Of a DNA stretch of 22,767 nucleotides, positions 1 through 7,472 are shown piece by piece. Made by a program: the position numbers and the translations under genes. Numbering within the stretch: position 1 is the stretch's first letter; each line of letters begins with the position of its first letter. Source of the DNA: an uncultured Porphyromonas sp. (GTDB lineage Bacteria; Bacteroidota; Bacteroidia; Bacteroidales; Porphyromonadaceae); NCBI GenBank assembly GCA_900539765.1, contig UQDF01000036.1, positions 1-22,767 of the forward strand, given 5' to 3'. The notes beneath the pieces are model-generated. The model was not told where the DNA came from and searched no databases. It saw only the letters and a program-made list of their open reading frames with translations.

Positions 1-64
1 TATCAAAAGCTCGACGAAACCAATTCAGTTGCATTTGATAGTTGAATCTACGGAATCGCCTTCG

Positions 65-98
65 TTTGAGCTCCGCTTCAGATATTTGAGTACCTTTG
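65..98 (+). promoter_or_regulatory. Bacteroidetes-type promoter for the ftsX gene cluster
   Basis: A -7 box TACCTTTG lies at 91-98, with TTTG at 65-68 about 22 bases upstream, slightly longer than the usual 19-21. Transcription would start near 105, which gives the first gene a leader of about 130 bases. No other TAnnTTTG box is seen before 235. The -7 box is a clear match; the -33 element is weaker because of the spacing. Confidence 0.6.
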
Positions 99-108
99 CA
101 TAAATACC

Positions 109-160
109 GTATGATGCCCTTTGTATAGTCTTTGATAGGGACTAGAGGAGGGACGCATAC
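109..160 (+). promoter_or_regulatory. Folded 5' leader of the ftsX transcript
   Basis: Three nested pairings fall in the predicted leader: GTATG 109-113 with CATAC 156-160, CCC 117-119 with GGG 150-152, and TAGTC 126-130 with GACTA 140-144, closing a nine-base loop. The element begins a few bases after the predicted transcription start. It matches no riboswitch I recognise. It could protect the 5' end or regulate translation, and either role is inference. Confidence 0.4.
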
Positions 161-234
161 TGTTGCTTGATTTCTTTTATCTCTTGACCCATACCACTGC
201 CCGCACGTTTCACCGCTAAGATTCACGCTCGTCT

Positions 235-1122
235 ATGTCGCATCACACCCCCCGTCCACGGCGCCGATCGCTACTGCCCTCCTCAAGGATTATAGCGATC
301 GTATGTATCGCCCTACCACTCTTTCTGCTGGGATCTATAGCTCTCCTCGAGGTGGGCAAGTGCCACCTAGAGCAGTCGGTGCGTGAGGAGATGACCTTTA
401 CCGTCCTGCTAGACCCTAAGACTACTGATCAGGATAGCATACGACTGATGCGGCAAGTGAGCCAAGCTCCGTACGTCAAGGATGTGACCTACATAACGCC
501 CGCAGAGGCTGCACGACAGCTCGAGGAGGAGATTGGCGAAGACCCGGTGGCGGTCCTCGGCTTCAACCCCCTACAACCCTCTCTAGAGGTGCATCTCAAG
601 TCGCAATATGCTGTGGCAGATAGTATGGCACAGATAGAGCAAGACTTCGCATCGTGGGGTAATGTGCAGACGATGAGCTATCGTGGTGATATGCTCCAGA
701 TGATCGATGAGAATATGCAGCATCTCTCGATGATCCTACTGATCGTCTCTCTGATCCTGCTGATCATCGCTATCATACAGGTCAATAGTATGACCCACAT
801 TATGATCTACAGCCGACGCTTCCTGATCCGCTCTATGACCTTACTAGGCGCCAAGCCGAGCTTGATACGTAAGCCTTTTACTACTTACAGTATCTTCAAT
901 GGTCTGTGGGGTGGCTTGCTCGCAGTCTGTATGATACTCGGCACGCTCGGCTATATGACACAGCGCAACCCGCTACTCATCGAGAGCTACCTCAGCTACA
1001 GCGAGGTGGCTATCATCCTCGGGGGGATCATCTGTCTCGGCATCTTGCTCTCGTGGATCACCGCCTCGATCTCGACGAGCAGATACATACGTATGGACGG
1101 CGGACGCATCGTCATGGCTTAG
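235..1122 (+). CDS. ftsX: Cell division protein FtsX (permease-like)
   Basis: A 295-residue membrane protein with the FtsX layout: a basic cytoplasmic N-terminus, a first membrane segment at about residues 18-40, an extracytoplasmic region of about 120 residues, then three further membrane segments near 163-185, 220-243 and 256-280. The extracytoplasmic part carries the family-typical stretch around 'VTYITPAEAARQL' and 'NPLQPSLEVHL'. FtsX partners with the ATPase FtsE and, in studied bacteria, passes its ATP-driven signal to cell-wall hydrolases at the division site. No ftsE lies in this window, which is usual for Bacteroidetes, where ftsX stands beside a DUF3098 gene and uppP. The ATG at 235 is the first start after the promoter leader. 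It appears to be the first gene of the cluster. Confidence 0.92.
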   Translation: MSHHTPRPRRRSLLPSSRIIAIVCIALPLFLLGSIALLEVGKCHLEQSVREEMTFTVLLDPKTTDQDSIRLMRQVSQAPYVKDVTYITPAEAARQLEEEIGEDPVAVLGFNPLQPSLEVHLKSQYAVADSMAQIEQDFASWGNVQTMSYRGDMLQMIDENMQHLSMILLIVSLILLIIAIIQVNSMTHIMIYSRRFLIRSMTLLGAKPSLIRKPFTTYSIFNGLWGGLLAVCMILGTLGYMTQRNPLLIESYLSYSEVAIILGGIICLGILLSWITASISTSRYIRMDGGRIVMA

Positions 1123-1153
1123 TCATTATCTTATACATCACAACTTATCTATT

Positions 1154-1426
1154 ATGGTATTTGGCAAGAAGAACTATATCCTCCTAGCGATCTCCGTGGG
1201 GATCATCATCTTGGGTCTCCTCTTGATGTCGGGAGGAGGTAGTGCAGACAGTACAGAGTTTACGGCTGAGATCTTTAGCACACGTCGTATCGTCGTGGCT
1301 CCTATCGTCACGCTGATCGGCTTCCTTATGATCATCTACGCTATCATGGCTAAGCCCAAGAGCAAAGGCAAAAGTCCTAACAAAGGCAAGGACGCAGATA
1401 GCGACAATACACCACAAAATAAGTAA
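1154..1426 (+). CDS. DUF3098 small membrane protein
   Basis: A 90-residue protein with two predicted membrane helices, at about residues 8-26 and 47-66, and a lysine-rich soluble tail ('KSKGKSPNKGK'). The central pattern, a Gly/Met-rich end of helix 1 followed by 'FTAEIFSTRRIVVAPIVTLIGF', is the hallmark of the DUF3098 family, whose members stand directly downstream of ftsX in many Bacteroidetes. The function is unknown. The fixed position between ftsX and uppP suggests a role in division or the envelope, but that is inference from context. It starts 31 bases after ftsX ends, and uppP follows after 24 bases. It probably sits in the inner membrane. Confidence 0.85.
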   Translation: MVFGKKNYILLAISVGIIILGLLLMSGGGSADSTEFTAEIFSTRRIVVAPIVTLIGFLMIIYAIMAKPKSKGKSPNKGKDADSDNTPQNK

Positions 1427-1450
1427 CCATCACGTGCCGACACTCTTAAG

Positions 1451-2302
1451 ATGACGCTACTCGAATCCATTATCCTAGCCATTGTGGAGGGACTGACGGA
1501 GTTTCTCCCAGTCAGCTCTACGGGGCATATGATCCTCACTCAGGGTATACTCGGTATGGAGAGTACCCCTTTCCTACGAGCCTTTACGGTGATGATCCAG
1601 TTTGGTGCGATCCTATCGGTCGTGGTGCTGTACTACAAGCGCTTCTTCACCTTTAGGGTAGAGGAGGGCGCACGACCGCTACCTCAGCGATGGCAGTGGG
1701 TAGGACGCTTTTCTTTTTATATCAAGCTCCTGGTCGGTCTGATCCCCGCAGCGGTCATCGGACTACTGCTAGAGGAGCAGATAGACAAGCTCCTCGACAA
1801 TGTCTATGTGGTCGCCACGATGCTCTTCTTGGGCGGGATCTTTATGCTCTTCATCGATCGCATTTGGCCTGCTAAGAAGCAGACTGTGGAGCGTCCTTCG
1901 TACCGTAACGCTTTTGTCATAGGTTGCTTTCAGACCATCGCTATGATCCCTGGCGTGTCACGCTCTATGGCGACGATCGTAGGTGGACTGCAGCAGCGAC
2001 TCACGAGACGCGCAGCGACCGAGTTCTCCTTCTTTCTAGCAGTGCCGACGATGCTAGGCGCTACGCTACTCAAGGGGTACAAGCTCCTCGCCGATCCCGT
2101 CTCTAGTCAGCTGCTTCAGGAAAACTGGGTGGCACTACTCGTGGGCAACGTGGTTGCCTTCGTAGTAGCTATGCTGGCGATCAAGTTCTTTATCAACTAT
2201 GTGACCCGCTACGGTTTCAAGCTCTTTGGCTACTACCGTATCGTGGTCGGTCTACTGGTACTCATCCTACTGCTCTGTGGGGTACCTCTAGCGATGCACT
2301 AA
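1451..2302 (+). CDS. uppP: Undecaprenyl-diphosphatase UppP (BacA)
   Basis: A polytopic inner-membrane enzyme of 283 residues, close to the usual family length. It dephosphorylates undecaprenyl diphosphate to the monophosphate lipid carrier used for peptidoglycan and surface polysaccharides. Both signature motifs are present: the N-terminal 'EGLTEFLPVSSTGH' at residues 14-27, with catalytic Glu and Ser/Thr residues, and 'PGVSRS' at 167-172, with the essential Arg171. Roughly seven to eight hydrophobic segments cover the chain. Loss or overexpression of such enzymes changes bacitracin sensitivity in other bacteria. The stop codon is one base before the truB start, so translation is probably coupled. 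Confidence 0.96.
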   Translation: MTLLESIILAIVEGLTEFLPVSSTGHMILTQGILGMESTPFLRAFTVMIQFGAILSVVVLYYKRFFTFRVEEGARPLPQRWQWVGRFSFYIKLLVGLIPAAVIGLLLEEQIDKLLDNVYVVATMLFLGGIFMLFIDRIWPAKKQTVERPSYRNAFVIGCFQTIAMIPGVSRSMATIVGGLQQRLTRRAATEFSFFLAVPTMLGATLLKGYKLLADPVSSQLLQENWVALLVGNVVAFVVAMLAIKFFINYVTRYGFKLFGYYRIVVGLLVLILLLCGVPLAMH

Positions 2303-2303
2303 G

Positions 2304-3068
2304 ATGAATCAGGAAGTCTCCTCGAAGCTCTACACGCCTGCCGACCTACAGGCTCTTCGCCCCCTCACGCTACGGACGGGAGCGATCATACCTCTGGACA
2401 AACCATTGGGGTGGACCTCCTTTGACGTGGTCAATAAGGTGCGTATTATGGTGCGCAAGGTGACGGGTGTCAAGCGCATCAAAGTAGGGCACGCTGGGAC
2501 GCTCGACCCACAGGCTACGGGCGTGCTGGTGCTCTGCACGGGGCGTGCCACGAAGCTCATTGAGCAGCTGATGGATCACGACAAGGAGTACTGCGCCACG
2601 CTTCAGCTCGGAGCTACTACGCCCTCCTTCGACAGCGAGCACGAGATCGACGCGACCTATCCCTACGAGCATATCACGGAGGAGATGGTACGGAGCGCTT
2701 TGCTTCAGTTCACGGGAGAGATCGATCAGCGCCCTCCGAGCTTTTCTGCCGTCAAGGTGGGCGGCATACGCGCCTACGACCTAGCCCGTCAGGGGCAGGA
2801 GGTAGAGCTATCACACAAGCGCATCACCATTCACGAGCTAGAGCTAGTGAGCTTCACGCCCCCTACCCTACAGTTACGCATCGTCTGTAGTAGAGGCACC
2901 TACATTCGTTCGTTGGCACGTGACCTAGGCACGGCTCTCGACTCGGGAGCTTACCTCACCAAGCTGGTGCGGACACGCTCTGGCGAAATCTCTCAGGCGA
3001 ACTGCTTTCGTCTCGATCAGATGGACGAGCTACTCGCTCTAACACCCGACGAGGAGCTGCTCTCCTAG
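2304..3068 (+). CDS. truB: tRNA pseudouridine(55) synthase TruB
   Basis: A 254-residue enzyme that converts U55 of the T-loop of elongator tRNAs to pseudouridine. The catalytic motif 'GHAGTLDPQATG' gives Asp68 as the nucleophile. 'IPLDKPLGWTSFDVV' (residues 29-43), 'RPPSFSAVKVGG' and 'CSRGTYIRSLARDLG' are further TruB hallmarks. The first 27 or so residues precede the core and look like a short extension. The chain is shorter than E. coli TruB and seems to lack most of the C-terminal PUA-like region; many Bacteroidetes TruB proteins are of similar length. The start at 2304 overlaps no other gene and lies one base after the uppP stop. A 49-base gap separates it from queA. Confidence 0.95.
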   Translation: MNQEVSSKLYTPADLQALRPLTLRTGAIIPLDKPLGWTSFDVVNKVRIMVRKVTGVKRIKVGHAGTLDPQATGVLVLCTGRATKLIEQLMDHDKEYCATLQLGATTPSFDSEHEIDATYPYEHITEEMVRSALLQFTGEIDQRPPSFSAVKVGGIRAYDLARQGQEVELSHKRITIHELELVSFTPPTLQLRIVCSRGTYIRSLARDLGTALDSGAYLTKLVRTRSGEISQANCFRLDQMDELLALTPDEELLS

Positions 3069-3117
3069 CTAATCTCCTTGCTATACTCACGCTATCCCAT
3101 TAGAAACAAGATCCAAT

Positions 3118-4191
3118 ATGCGACATAAAGCTAAGCTATCACACTTTGACTACAAGCTCCCCGAGGAGCTTATTGCTCAGTACCCAACCACCTTCAGAGA
3201 TCAGTCTCGTATGATGGTGCTACACCGTACCGATGGTTCTATCGAGCATAAGAACTTTGTGGACATCGTCGACTACTTTGGCGAGAAGGACACCTTTGTC
3301 TTCAACGATACGAAGGTTTTTCCCGCAAGGCTCTATGGACTCAAGGAGAAAAATCAAGCGAAGATCGAGGTCTTCCTCCTGCGCGAACTTAATGAGTCGC
3401 TACGTCTATGGGATGTCCTCGTAGATCCAGCACGCAAGATCCGCATCGGCAACAAACTCGAGTTTGGCGAGGAGGGCGGGGCTCCCGTACTGGTCGCAGA
3501 AGTCATTGACAATACCATCTCGCGCGGTCGTATCTTGCGCTTCCTCTACGACGGCTCTCACGATGACTTCCTCAAGGATCTCTACAGTCTAGGTGAAGCA
3601 CCGCTACCCCAAGAGATCAAGCGACCTGCCGAGCCAAGCGACCTAGAGCGTTATCAGAGTGTTTTCGCTGAGCACATCGGCGCCGTATGCGCCCCCGCAG
3701 CGAGTCTGCACTTTAGCGACATTATCCTGCACAAGCTACGCCTGCAGGGCTGCAACCTGGCCTTCCTCACACTGCACCACAACCTCTCCAGCTACCAGGA
3801 GATCGAGGTAGAGGCGATCAGCAAATATAAGGTAGAGAATGAGGAGATGTACATCTCCGCTGAGTGCTGCGACATCGTCAATCAAGCGCGTGACGACAAT
3901 GCGCAGATCGTCGCCGTTGGGGCGACCGTCATGCGAGCCCTCGAGACTGGCGTCAGCACGGACGGTTACCTCAAGGAGTTCAGCGGCTGGACCAATGAGT
4001 TCATCTACCCGCCTTATCACATTCATCTACCGACCGCTATGCTGACCAACTTCAATGCGCCGAAGAGCATCAACCTTATGTGCGCTGCCACCATGGGCGG
4101 AGAGAAGTATGTGATGAATGCGATGAATGTCGCGGTCAAGGAGAAGTACCGCTTCGGATGCTACGGGGATGCGCTCCTCATTATGGACTAA
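3118..4191 (+). CDS. queA: S-adenosylmethionine:tRNA ribosyltransferase-isomerase QueA
   Basis: A 357-residue enzyme that transfers and rearranges the ribosyl group of S-adenosylmethionine onto 7-aminomethyl-7-deazaguanine in tRNA, giving epoxyqueuosine at wobble position 34. Family marks include the N-terminal 'HFDYKLPEELIAQYP', 'FVFNDTKVFPARLYG', the 'GAVCAPAASLHFS' segment and the C-terminal 'TAMLTNFNAPKS' region. It is full length. Other queuosine genes are not seen here, so the substrate must come from elsewhere in the genome. The adjacent truB and nearby mnmE make this a tRNA-modification cluster. The start is the first ATG after the short truB-queA spacer. Confidence 0.95.
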   Translation: MRHKAKLSHFDYKLPEELIAQYPTTFRDQSRMMVLHRTDGSIEHKNFVDIVDYFGEKDTFVFNDTKVFPARLYGLKEKNQAKIEVFLLRELNESLRLWDVLVDPARKIRIGNKLEFGEEGGAPVLVAEVIDNTISRGRILRFLYDGSHDDFLKDLYSLGEAPLPQEIKRPAEPSDLERYQSVFAEHIGAVCAPAASLHFSDIILHKLRLQGCNLAFLTLHHNLSSYQEIEVEAISKYKVENEEMYISAECCDIVNQARDDNAQIVAVGATVMRALETGVSTDGYLKEFSGWTNEFIYPPYHIHLPTAMLTNFNAPKSINLMCAATMGGEKYVMNAMNVAVKEKYRFGCYGDALLIMD

Positions 4192-4225
4192 CGTATCACG
4201 CTCAGCACCTCCCGCTCCCTCCCCT

Positions 4226-4693
4226 ATGCCTACTGCTTACATAGCCCTCGGTAGTAATCTCGATGATCCTCGCCACCAGCTACTAGAGGCGATCAGGCGA
4301 ATGCGTATCGCTGGGCTCCAAGTCTACAGCATTGCTCCCTTTGTGGAGACTCACCCCGTAGGCTTCGCTTCGGAGCACCTCTTCCTCAACAGCGTTGTAG
4401 CGGTTCACACGGTAGCAACGCCAGAGGAGCTTTTGGCTCAGCTTCAGGAGATCGAACGTGAGATGGGGCGACGGCACAAGTCGCACGATGGCATCTACTC
4501 CGACCGAGTCATAGATCTAGACATACTGATCTACGACCAGCGTGTCGTGACCACGCCTGAACTCACGATCCCGCACCCTCGTATGTGTGAGCGTGCCTTC
4601 GTCTTGCAGCCACTCAGCTACATAGCGCCTGAACTCACCATCCCCACGACGGGGACAACCGTGGATCAGCTACTAGGAGCCCAACCCGCATGA
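4226..4693 (+). CDS. folK: 2-amino-4-hydroxy-6-hydroxymethyldihydropteridine pyrophosphokinase (HPPK)
   Basis: A 155-residue folate-pathway kinase that transfers pyrophosphate from ATP to 6-hydroxymethyl-dihydropterin. The start was placed at 4226 because the protein then begins 'MPTAYIALGSNL', the normal HPPK N-terminus. The open frame extends upstream into queA, but that part looks non-coding. Core motifs are 'GSNL', 'FLNSVV', the 'DRVIDLDILIYD' metal-binding loop (two Asp residues for the magnesium ions) and 'IPHPRMCERAFVLQPL'. It is a stand-alone FolK, not fused to FolB or FolP. It begins 34 bases after queA, and its TGA stop overlaps the mnmE start as ATGA, a sign of translational coupling. 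Confidence 0.94.
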   Translation: MPTAYIALGSNLDDPRHQLLEAIRRMRIAGLQVYSIAPFVETHPVGFASEHLFLNSVVAVHTVATPEELLAQLQEIEREMGRRHKSHDGIYSDRVIDLDILIYDQRVVTTPELTIPHPRMCERAFVLQPLSYIAPELTIPTTGTTVDQLLGAQPA

Positions 4694-6105
4694 TACATGA
4701 TCTGAGCGAAACGATCTGCGCACCAGCTACCGCACTAGGCGGAGGGCTTGCCGTCATACGCATCTCGGGAAGCCTAGCTCCGCAGATCGCCGAAAGACTG
4801 CTTGGCAAAAGGCTCACACCTCGTGAAGCTACAACCGCTGGACTACGCATTGACGGGCAACTCATAGACCTCGTCGTAGCCACCTACTTCGCCGCCCCAC
4901 ACTCCTACACTGGCGAAGAGGTCGTCGAGCTATCCTGCCATGCCTCCCCCTTCATCGTGCGCTCCATACTGGAGTGGATCGCTCAGCAAGAGGGCTGCCG
5001 TGTGGCAGTCCCTGGCGAATTTACCCGTCGTGCCTTAGCGCATGGCAAGCTAGACCTGGCCGAGGCGGAGGCGGTCGCCGACCTCATTGCTGCGACCACG
5101 GCAACACAGCACAAGATGGCTATGGAGCAGCATACGGGCAGACTCAGTCATCTGCTCAACGAGCTTCGGGCGACGCTCCTACGCTTCGCCAGTCTCCTCG
5201 AGCTGGAGCTAGACTTTAGCGAAGAGGATGTAGCCTTTGCCGATCGCACCACACTGGTTGAGACGCTAGCCACCATACAGCACCAGCTCCGACTGCTCAC
5301 GCAAAGCTTCACCACGGGGCAAGAGCTACAGCAAGGCATCCCGACCGCCATCATTGGTGCACCCAATGTAGGCAAGAGTAGTCTCCTCAACGCCCTCCTC
5401 CAGCACGAGCGAGCCATCGTCAGCGACATCCCTGGCACCACCCGCGATACCGTCGAGGGACGACTAACCATTCGCGGTACACTCTTCCGGCTCATCGACA
5501 CCGCTGGCCTGCGACAGACGACCGACCTCGTGGAGCAACTAGGTATCGAGCGCAGCTATCAGCAGATCTCCTCCGCACGGCTCATCCTCTGGGTCATCGC
5601 TCCGCCCCTACCCACGTGGGACGAACTAGAAGCACAGCTCAGCGATATCCTTCCACTCTCCGCCCCCGACAGCACCCTTATGCTCCTGCTCAACAAGCGA
5701 GATCTACTCACCGAGAGCGAGGTCATGGACTGGCTCAGCCACTGCTTCTCCTTGTTGCAACGTACCAAGGGCAAGCCACACACTACCTCTCCGCTAGCCA
5801 TCTCAGCACGAGCCGCTCAGGGCATCGAAGCCCTCGAAGAGCTGATGGTCACCAGCACCCAACAGACCCTTCACAGTGAGGAGGAGACTGTGATGCTTTA
5901 CAATCTGCGCCACTACGAGGCGCTCACCAAGGCAAGTCACGCCTTAGAGTTAGTCTCCGAGGGACTCCACAACGGCTTGACCAGCGATCTCATCACCCCC
6001 TACCTCCGTGAGGCGATCGAAGAGATCGGCCTTGTCACAGGCTCCTCCATCACCTCCGACGAAGTACTCGGCTTCATCTTCTCCCACTTTTGCATCGGCA
6101 AGTAG
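4690..6105 (+). CDS. mnmE: tRNA uridine-5-carboxymethylaminomethyl modification GTPase MnmE
   Basis: A 471-residue GTPase that works with MnmG to install the cmnm5 group at wobble uridines (U34). It has an N-terminal formyl-tetrahydrofolate-binding domain (residues 1 to about 120, with 'IRISG' and 'GEFTRRALAHGKLDLAEAEA'), a helical domain, and an inserted GTPase domain. The GTPase shows G1 'GAPNVGKSS' at about 223, G2 'GTTRDTVEG', G3 'DTAGLR' at 270 and G4 'NKRD' at 335. The chain ends 'FCIGK', the conserved C-terminal Cys motif. It overlaps folK by four bases. The folate-derived one-carbon unit used by MnmE makes the folK neighbour a sensible partner, though no direct link is shown. Confidence 0.96.
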   Translation: MIHDLSETICAPATALGGGLAVIRISGSLAPQIAERLLGKRLTPREATTAGLRIDGQLIDLVVATYFAAPHSYTGEEVVELSCHASPFIVRSILEWIAQQEGCRVAVPGEFTRRALAHGKLDLAEAEAVADLIAATTATQHKMAMEQHTGRLSHLLNELRATLLRFASLLELELDFSEEDVAFADRTTLVETLATIQHQLRLLTQSFTTGQELQQGIPTAIIGAPNVGKSSLLNALLQHERAIVSDIPGTTRDTVEGRLTIRGTLFRLIDTAGLRQTTDLVEQLGIERSYQQISSARLILWVIAPPLPTWDELEAQLSDILPLSAPDSTLMLLLNKRDLLTESEVMDWLSHCFSLLQRTKGKPHTTSPLAISARAAQGIEALEELMVTSTQQTLHSEEETVMLYNLRHYEALTKASHALELVSEGLHNGLTSDLITPYLREAIEEIGLVTGSSITSDEVLGFIFSHFCIGK

Positions 6106-6106
6106 T

Positions 6107-6409
6107 ATGAGACAGGGACGTATCGCAGAGGAGCAGCAGGTCATTCGGCAGATGATCCAGCTCTACTGTAGGAAGAAAGAGGGGCATGCGATGCTCTGCG
6201 ACAGCTGTCGTGAGCTCCTCGAGTACGCCACACGGCGACTAGAACACTGCCGCTATGGCGCAGCGAAGCCCACCTGTCGCAAATGCCCCATACACTGCTA
6301 CCGACCCGACATGCAAGCTCGCATTCAAGCAGTGATGCGCTGGGCCGGTCCTCGTATGCTCTTCCACCACCCCCTCGCCGCCGTCAAGCACCTCCTCCGC
6401 GAGCTCTAG
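6107..6409 (+). CDS. YgbA-like, nitrous oxide-stimulated promoter family protein
   Basis: A 100-residue soluble protein. The start at 6107 lies one base after the mnmE stop; the open frame upstream is inside mnmE and is not coding. The C-terminal half, 'KCPIHCY' followed by 'MRWAGPRML' and 'HPL', matches what I remember of E. coli YgbA (nitrous oxide-stimulated promoter family), a gene tied to the nitric-oxide-responsive NsrR regulon. There are seven cysteines: Cys21, the CxxC pair 31/34, Cys48, and Cys57/60/64 in 'CRKCPIHC'. The spacing suggests metal or iron-sulfur binding, which is inference. Biochemical function is unknown. It appears to be the last gene of the ftsX-led run. Confidence 0.8.
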   Translation: MRQGRIAEEQQVIRQMIQLYCRKKEGHAMLCDSCRELLEYATRRLEHCRYGAAKPTCRKCPIHCYRPDMQARIQAVMRWAGPRMLFHHPLAAVKHLLREL

Positions 6410-6441
6410 TCTCACACGTAACCCGCCAGTAGAGACACACA

Positions 6442-6462
6442 TCTCTAATCTCTAACCTCTAA
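6442..6462 (+). repeat. Heptamer tandem repeat, three units
   Basis: Three head-to-tail copies of a seven-base unit: TCTCTAA, TCTCTAA and CCTCTAA. The same unit recurs at 9913-9945 upstream of another transcription unit. Both sites are intergenic. No function is known to me. Confidence 0.7.
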
Positions 6463-6597
6463 TTCGATAGCCACGTGGGGATTGGGTCAGAGGCACTCGA
6501 TGATAGGGCGTCAGCCCGAGGACGCTTTCTGTAGCTTTCGGTGAGAGTGTGTGTCCTGTCCGAAGCTTCGATCGTATGCTATCTCTTGATTTTGTAT

Positions 6598-6605
6598 TAC
6601 CTTTG
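6598..6605 (+). promoter_or_regulatory. -7 promoter box for the small membrane protein
   Basis: TACCTTTG matches the Bacteroidetes -7 consensus exactly. No TTG is found at the expected distance upstream, so the -33 element is poor. It would start transcription near 6612, about 78 bases before the ATG at 6690. Confidence 0.5.
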
Positions 6606-6611
6606 TGGTAC

Positions 6612-6651
6612 GAGGGTGCGTTGCCCCTATGGGGTGACTTCCCCTACCCTC
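6612..6651 (+). promoter_or_regulatory. Folded leader with two competing hairpins
   Basis: GAGGGT 6612-6617 pairs with ACCCTC 6646-6651. Inside it GGGG 6631-6634 can pair either with CCCC 6624-6627 (three-base loop) or with CCCC 6641-6644 (six-base loop), and the two choices exclude each other. The outer stem begins at the predicted transcription start. A switch role is inference. Confidence 0.4.
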
Positions 6652-6689
6652 CATTGTCAAGTATCACCTTAGATAGTAACCATAAGTAT

Positions 6690-6869
6690 ATGAAAAGTTT
6701 TAATCCCGTAGGTAGTCTGGTAGTCCTCGTTGGGGCTCTCGTACTCATCATCCCCGCTCTGATGGATAAGGGGGGGAATGTGTACAATCTCATCGGATGT
6801 ATCGTGATGATTGCTGGATTTTTCCTCCACATCTTTCTGAATAAGCGGATCACAACTATCAAGGAGTAA
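6690..6869 (+). CDS. Small two-helix membrane protein, conserved-looking
   Basis: A 59-residue protein starting at the ATG at 6690, after its own promoter and leader. Two hydrophobic helices, about residues 7-25 and 32-51, are joined by a short loop containing 'DKGGN', and the tail is basic ('NKRITTIKE'). The 'NPVGSLVVLVGALVLIIPAL' opening looks like small inner-membrane proteins of unknown function that I recall from other Bacteroidales; I cannot name a family. The Gly-Gly codons form a run of seven G at 6770-6776. It stands alone between two clusters. The longer upstream frame (from 6549) includes the promoter and leader and is not credible as coding. Confidence 0.65.
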   Translation: MKSFNPVGSLVVLVGALVLIIPALMDKGGNVYNLIGCIVMIAGFFLHIFLNKRITTIKE

Positions 6870-6914
6870 CCTCTCCAAGTGCCTGATTTGGCACGGACTC
6901 CTGACCTACTATAC

Positions 6915-6946
6915 AGCCCCAAGGCTATCATCGAGGGCTTGCCTTG
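6915..6946 (+). promoter_or_regulatory. Mutually exclusive stems upstream of ssb
   Basis: AGCCC 6915-6919 can pair with GGGCT 6935-6939, and CAAGGC 6920-6925 with GCCTTG 6941-6946. The stems interleave and the connecting loops (zero and one base) are too short for both to form. No TAnnTTTG box is visible between 6870 and 7014, so the ssb promoter is not identified. A separate small hairpin, GTGCC/GGCAC, lies at 6879-6894. The regulatory role is speculative. Confidence 0.25.
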
Positions 6947-7014
6947 CACATACGTAAGACAAGTCTCTCTCGTTCGTATATAAGGTCATCCTTAGTCATC
7001 CTCCCGCTCGGTCT

Positions 7015-7467
7015 ATGTACTACAACAAGGCGATCCTGATAGGCTTCGTAGGTGCAGACCCCAACGTACACTATTCGCGTCGGGGTAGCTGTCAGGCTAC
7101 GCTGCGCTTAGCGACCTCTGTGTCGGGCTATACGAAGCGTGATGGCACGCAGATACCTGACCGCACGGAGTGGCACACGGTGGTGACCTTCGGCACGCTG
7201 GCACAGTTTGTCGAGCGCTGGGTGCGCAAGGGGTCTCACCTGCTCGTGGAGGGTGAGATACGCTACAATAACTATACGGATCGCCAGGGACAGGCGCAGG
7301 CGCGTACGGAGATCTGGGCGGACAAGGTCACCTTTGTGGATCGCCCCAAGCAGAGCGGTAGTCAGGTGAGTGCCTCTGCTCGTCCTGCGACTGAGCAACC
7401 AGCATCAAAGCCTGACACGTGTGGATCTAGCACCCGTGGTCAGCAACAGCATAAGTCACAACCGTAG
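7015..7467 (+). CDS. ssb: Single-stranded DNA-binding protein
   Basis: A 150-residue SSB with one OB fold (about residues 1-110): the N-terminus 'NKAILIGFVGADPNVHY', then 'RTEWHTVV' and 'KGSHLLVEGEI', with 'TEIWADKVTFV' closing the fold. It coats single-stranded DNA in replication, recombination and repair. After the fold comes a low-complexity Ser/Ala/Gln/Pro tail ending 'HKSQP'. The acidic tip ending in Pro-Phe (DDxPF) that recruits partner proteins in most bacterial SSBs is absent, and the other two frames at the 3' end do not encode it either. Its place directly upstream of gldE (five-base gap) is typical of Bacteroidetes. A second SSB elsewhere in the genome is possible. Confidence 0.92.
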   Translation: MYYNKAILIGFVGADPNVHYSRRGSCQATLRLATSVSGYTKRDGTQIPDRTEWHTVVTFGTLAQFVERWVRKGSHLLVEGEIRYNNYTDRQGQAQARTEIWADKVTFVDRPKQSGSQVSASARPATEQPASKPDTCGSSTRGQQQHKSQP

Positions 7468-7472
7468 TAGCA

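Larger units (their letters stand above)
6410..6689. other. 280-base intergenic stretch: repeats, weak hairpins, promoter
   Basis: No convincing gene lies here. It holds a heptamer repeat at 6442-6462, a copy of the ATAGCCACGT motif at 6467-6483, and competing short hairpins: GGGC 6506-6509 with GCCC 6514-6517, or GCGTC 6508-6512 with GACGC 6521-6525. The second is followed by TTTCT and could be a weak end for the upstream cluster. A promoter and folded leader follow at 6598-6651 for the small downstream gene. Confidence 0.5.

Noticed and set aside
1..60. Possible ends of a neighbouring gene: a + strand frame ending at 45, or a minus-strand start at 34
   Set aside because: Several frames are open over so short a stretch, and none gives a recognisable protein or promoter, so no gene can be claimed.
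5148..5501. 117-residue minus-strand open frame inside mnmE
   Set aside because: The Ser/Arg-rich composition is that of the reverse complement of the GTPase domain; no start signal.
6915..6946. H-type pseudoknot
   Set aside because: The two stems interleave, but the connecting loops of zero and one base are too short for both to form together.
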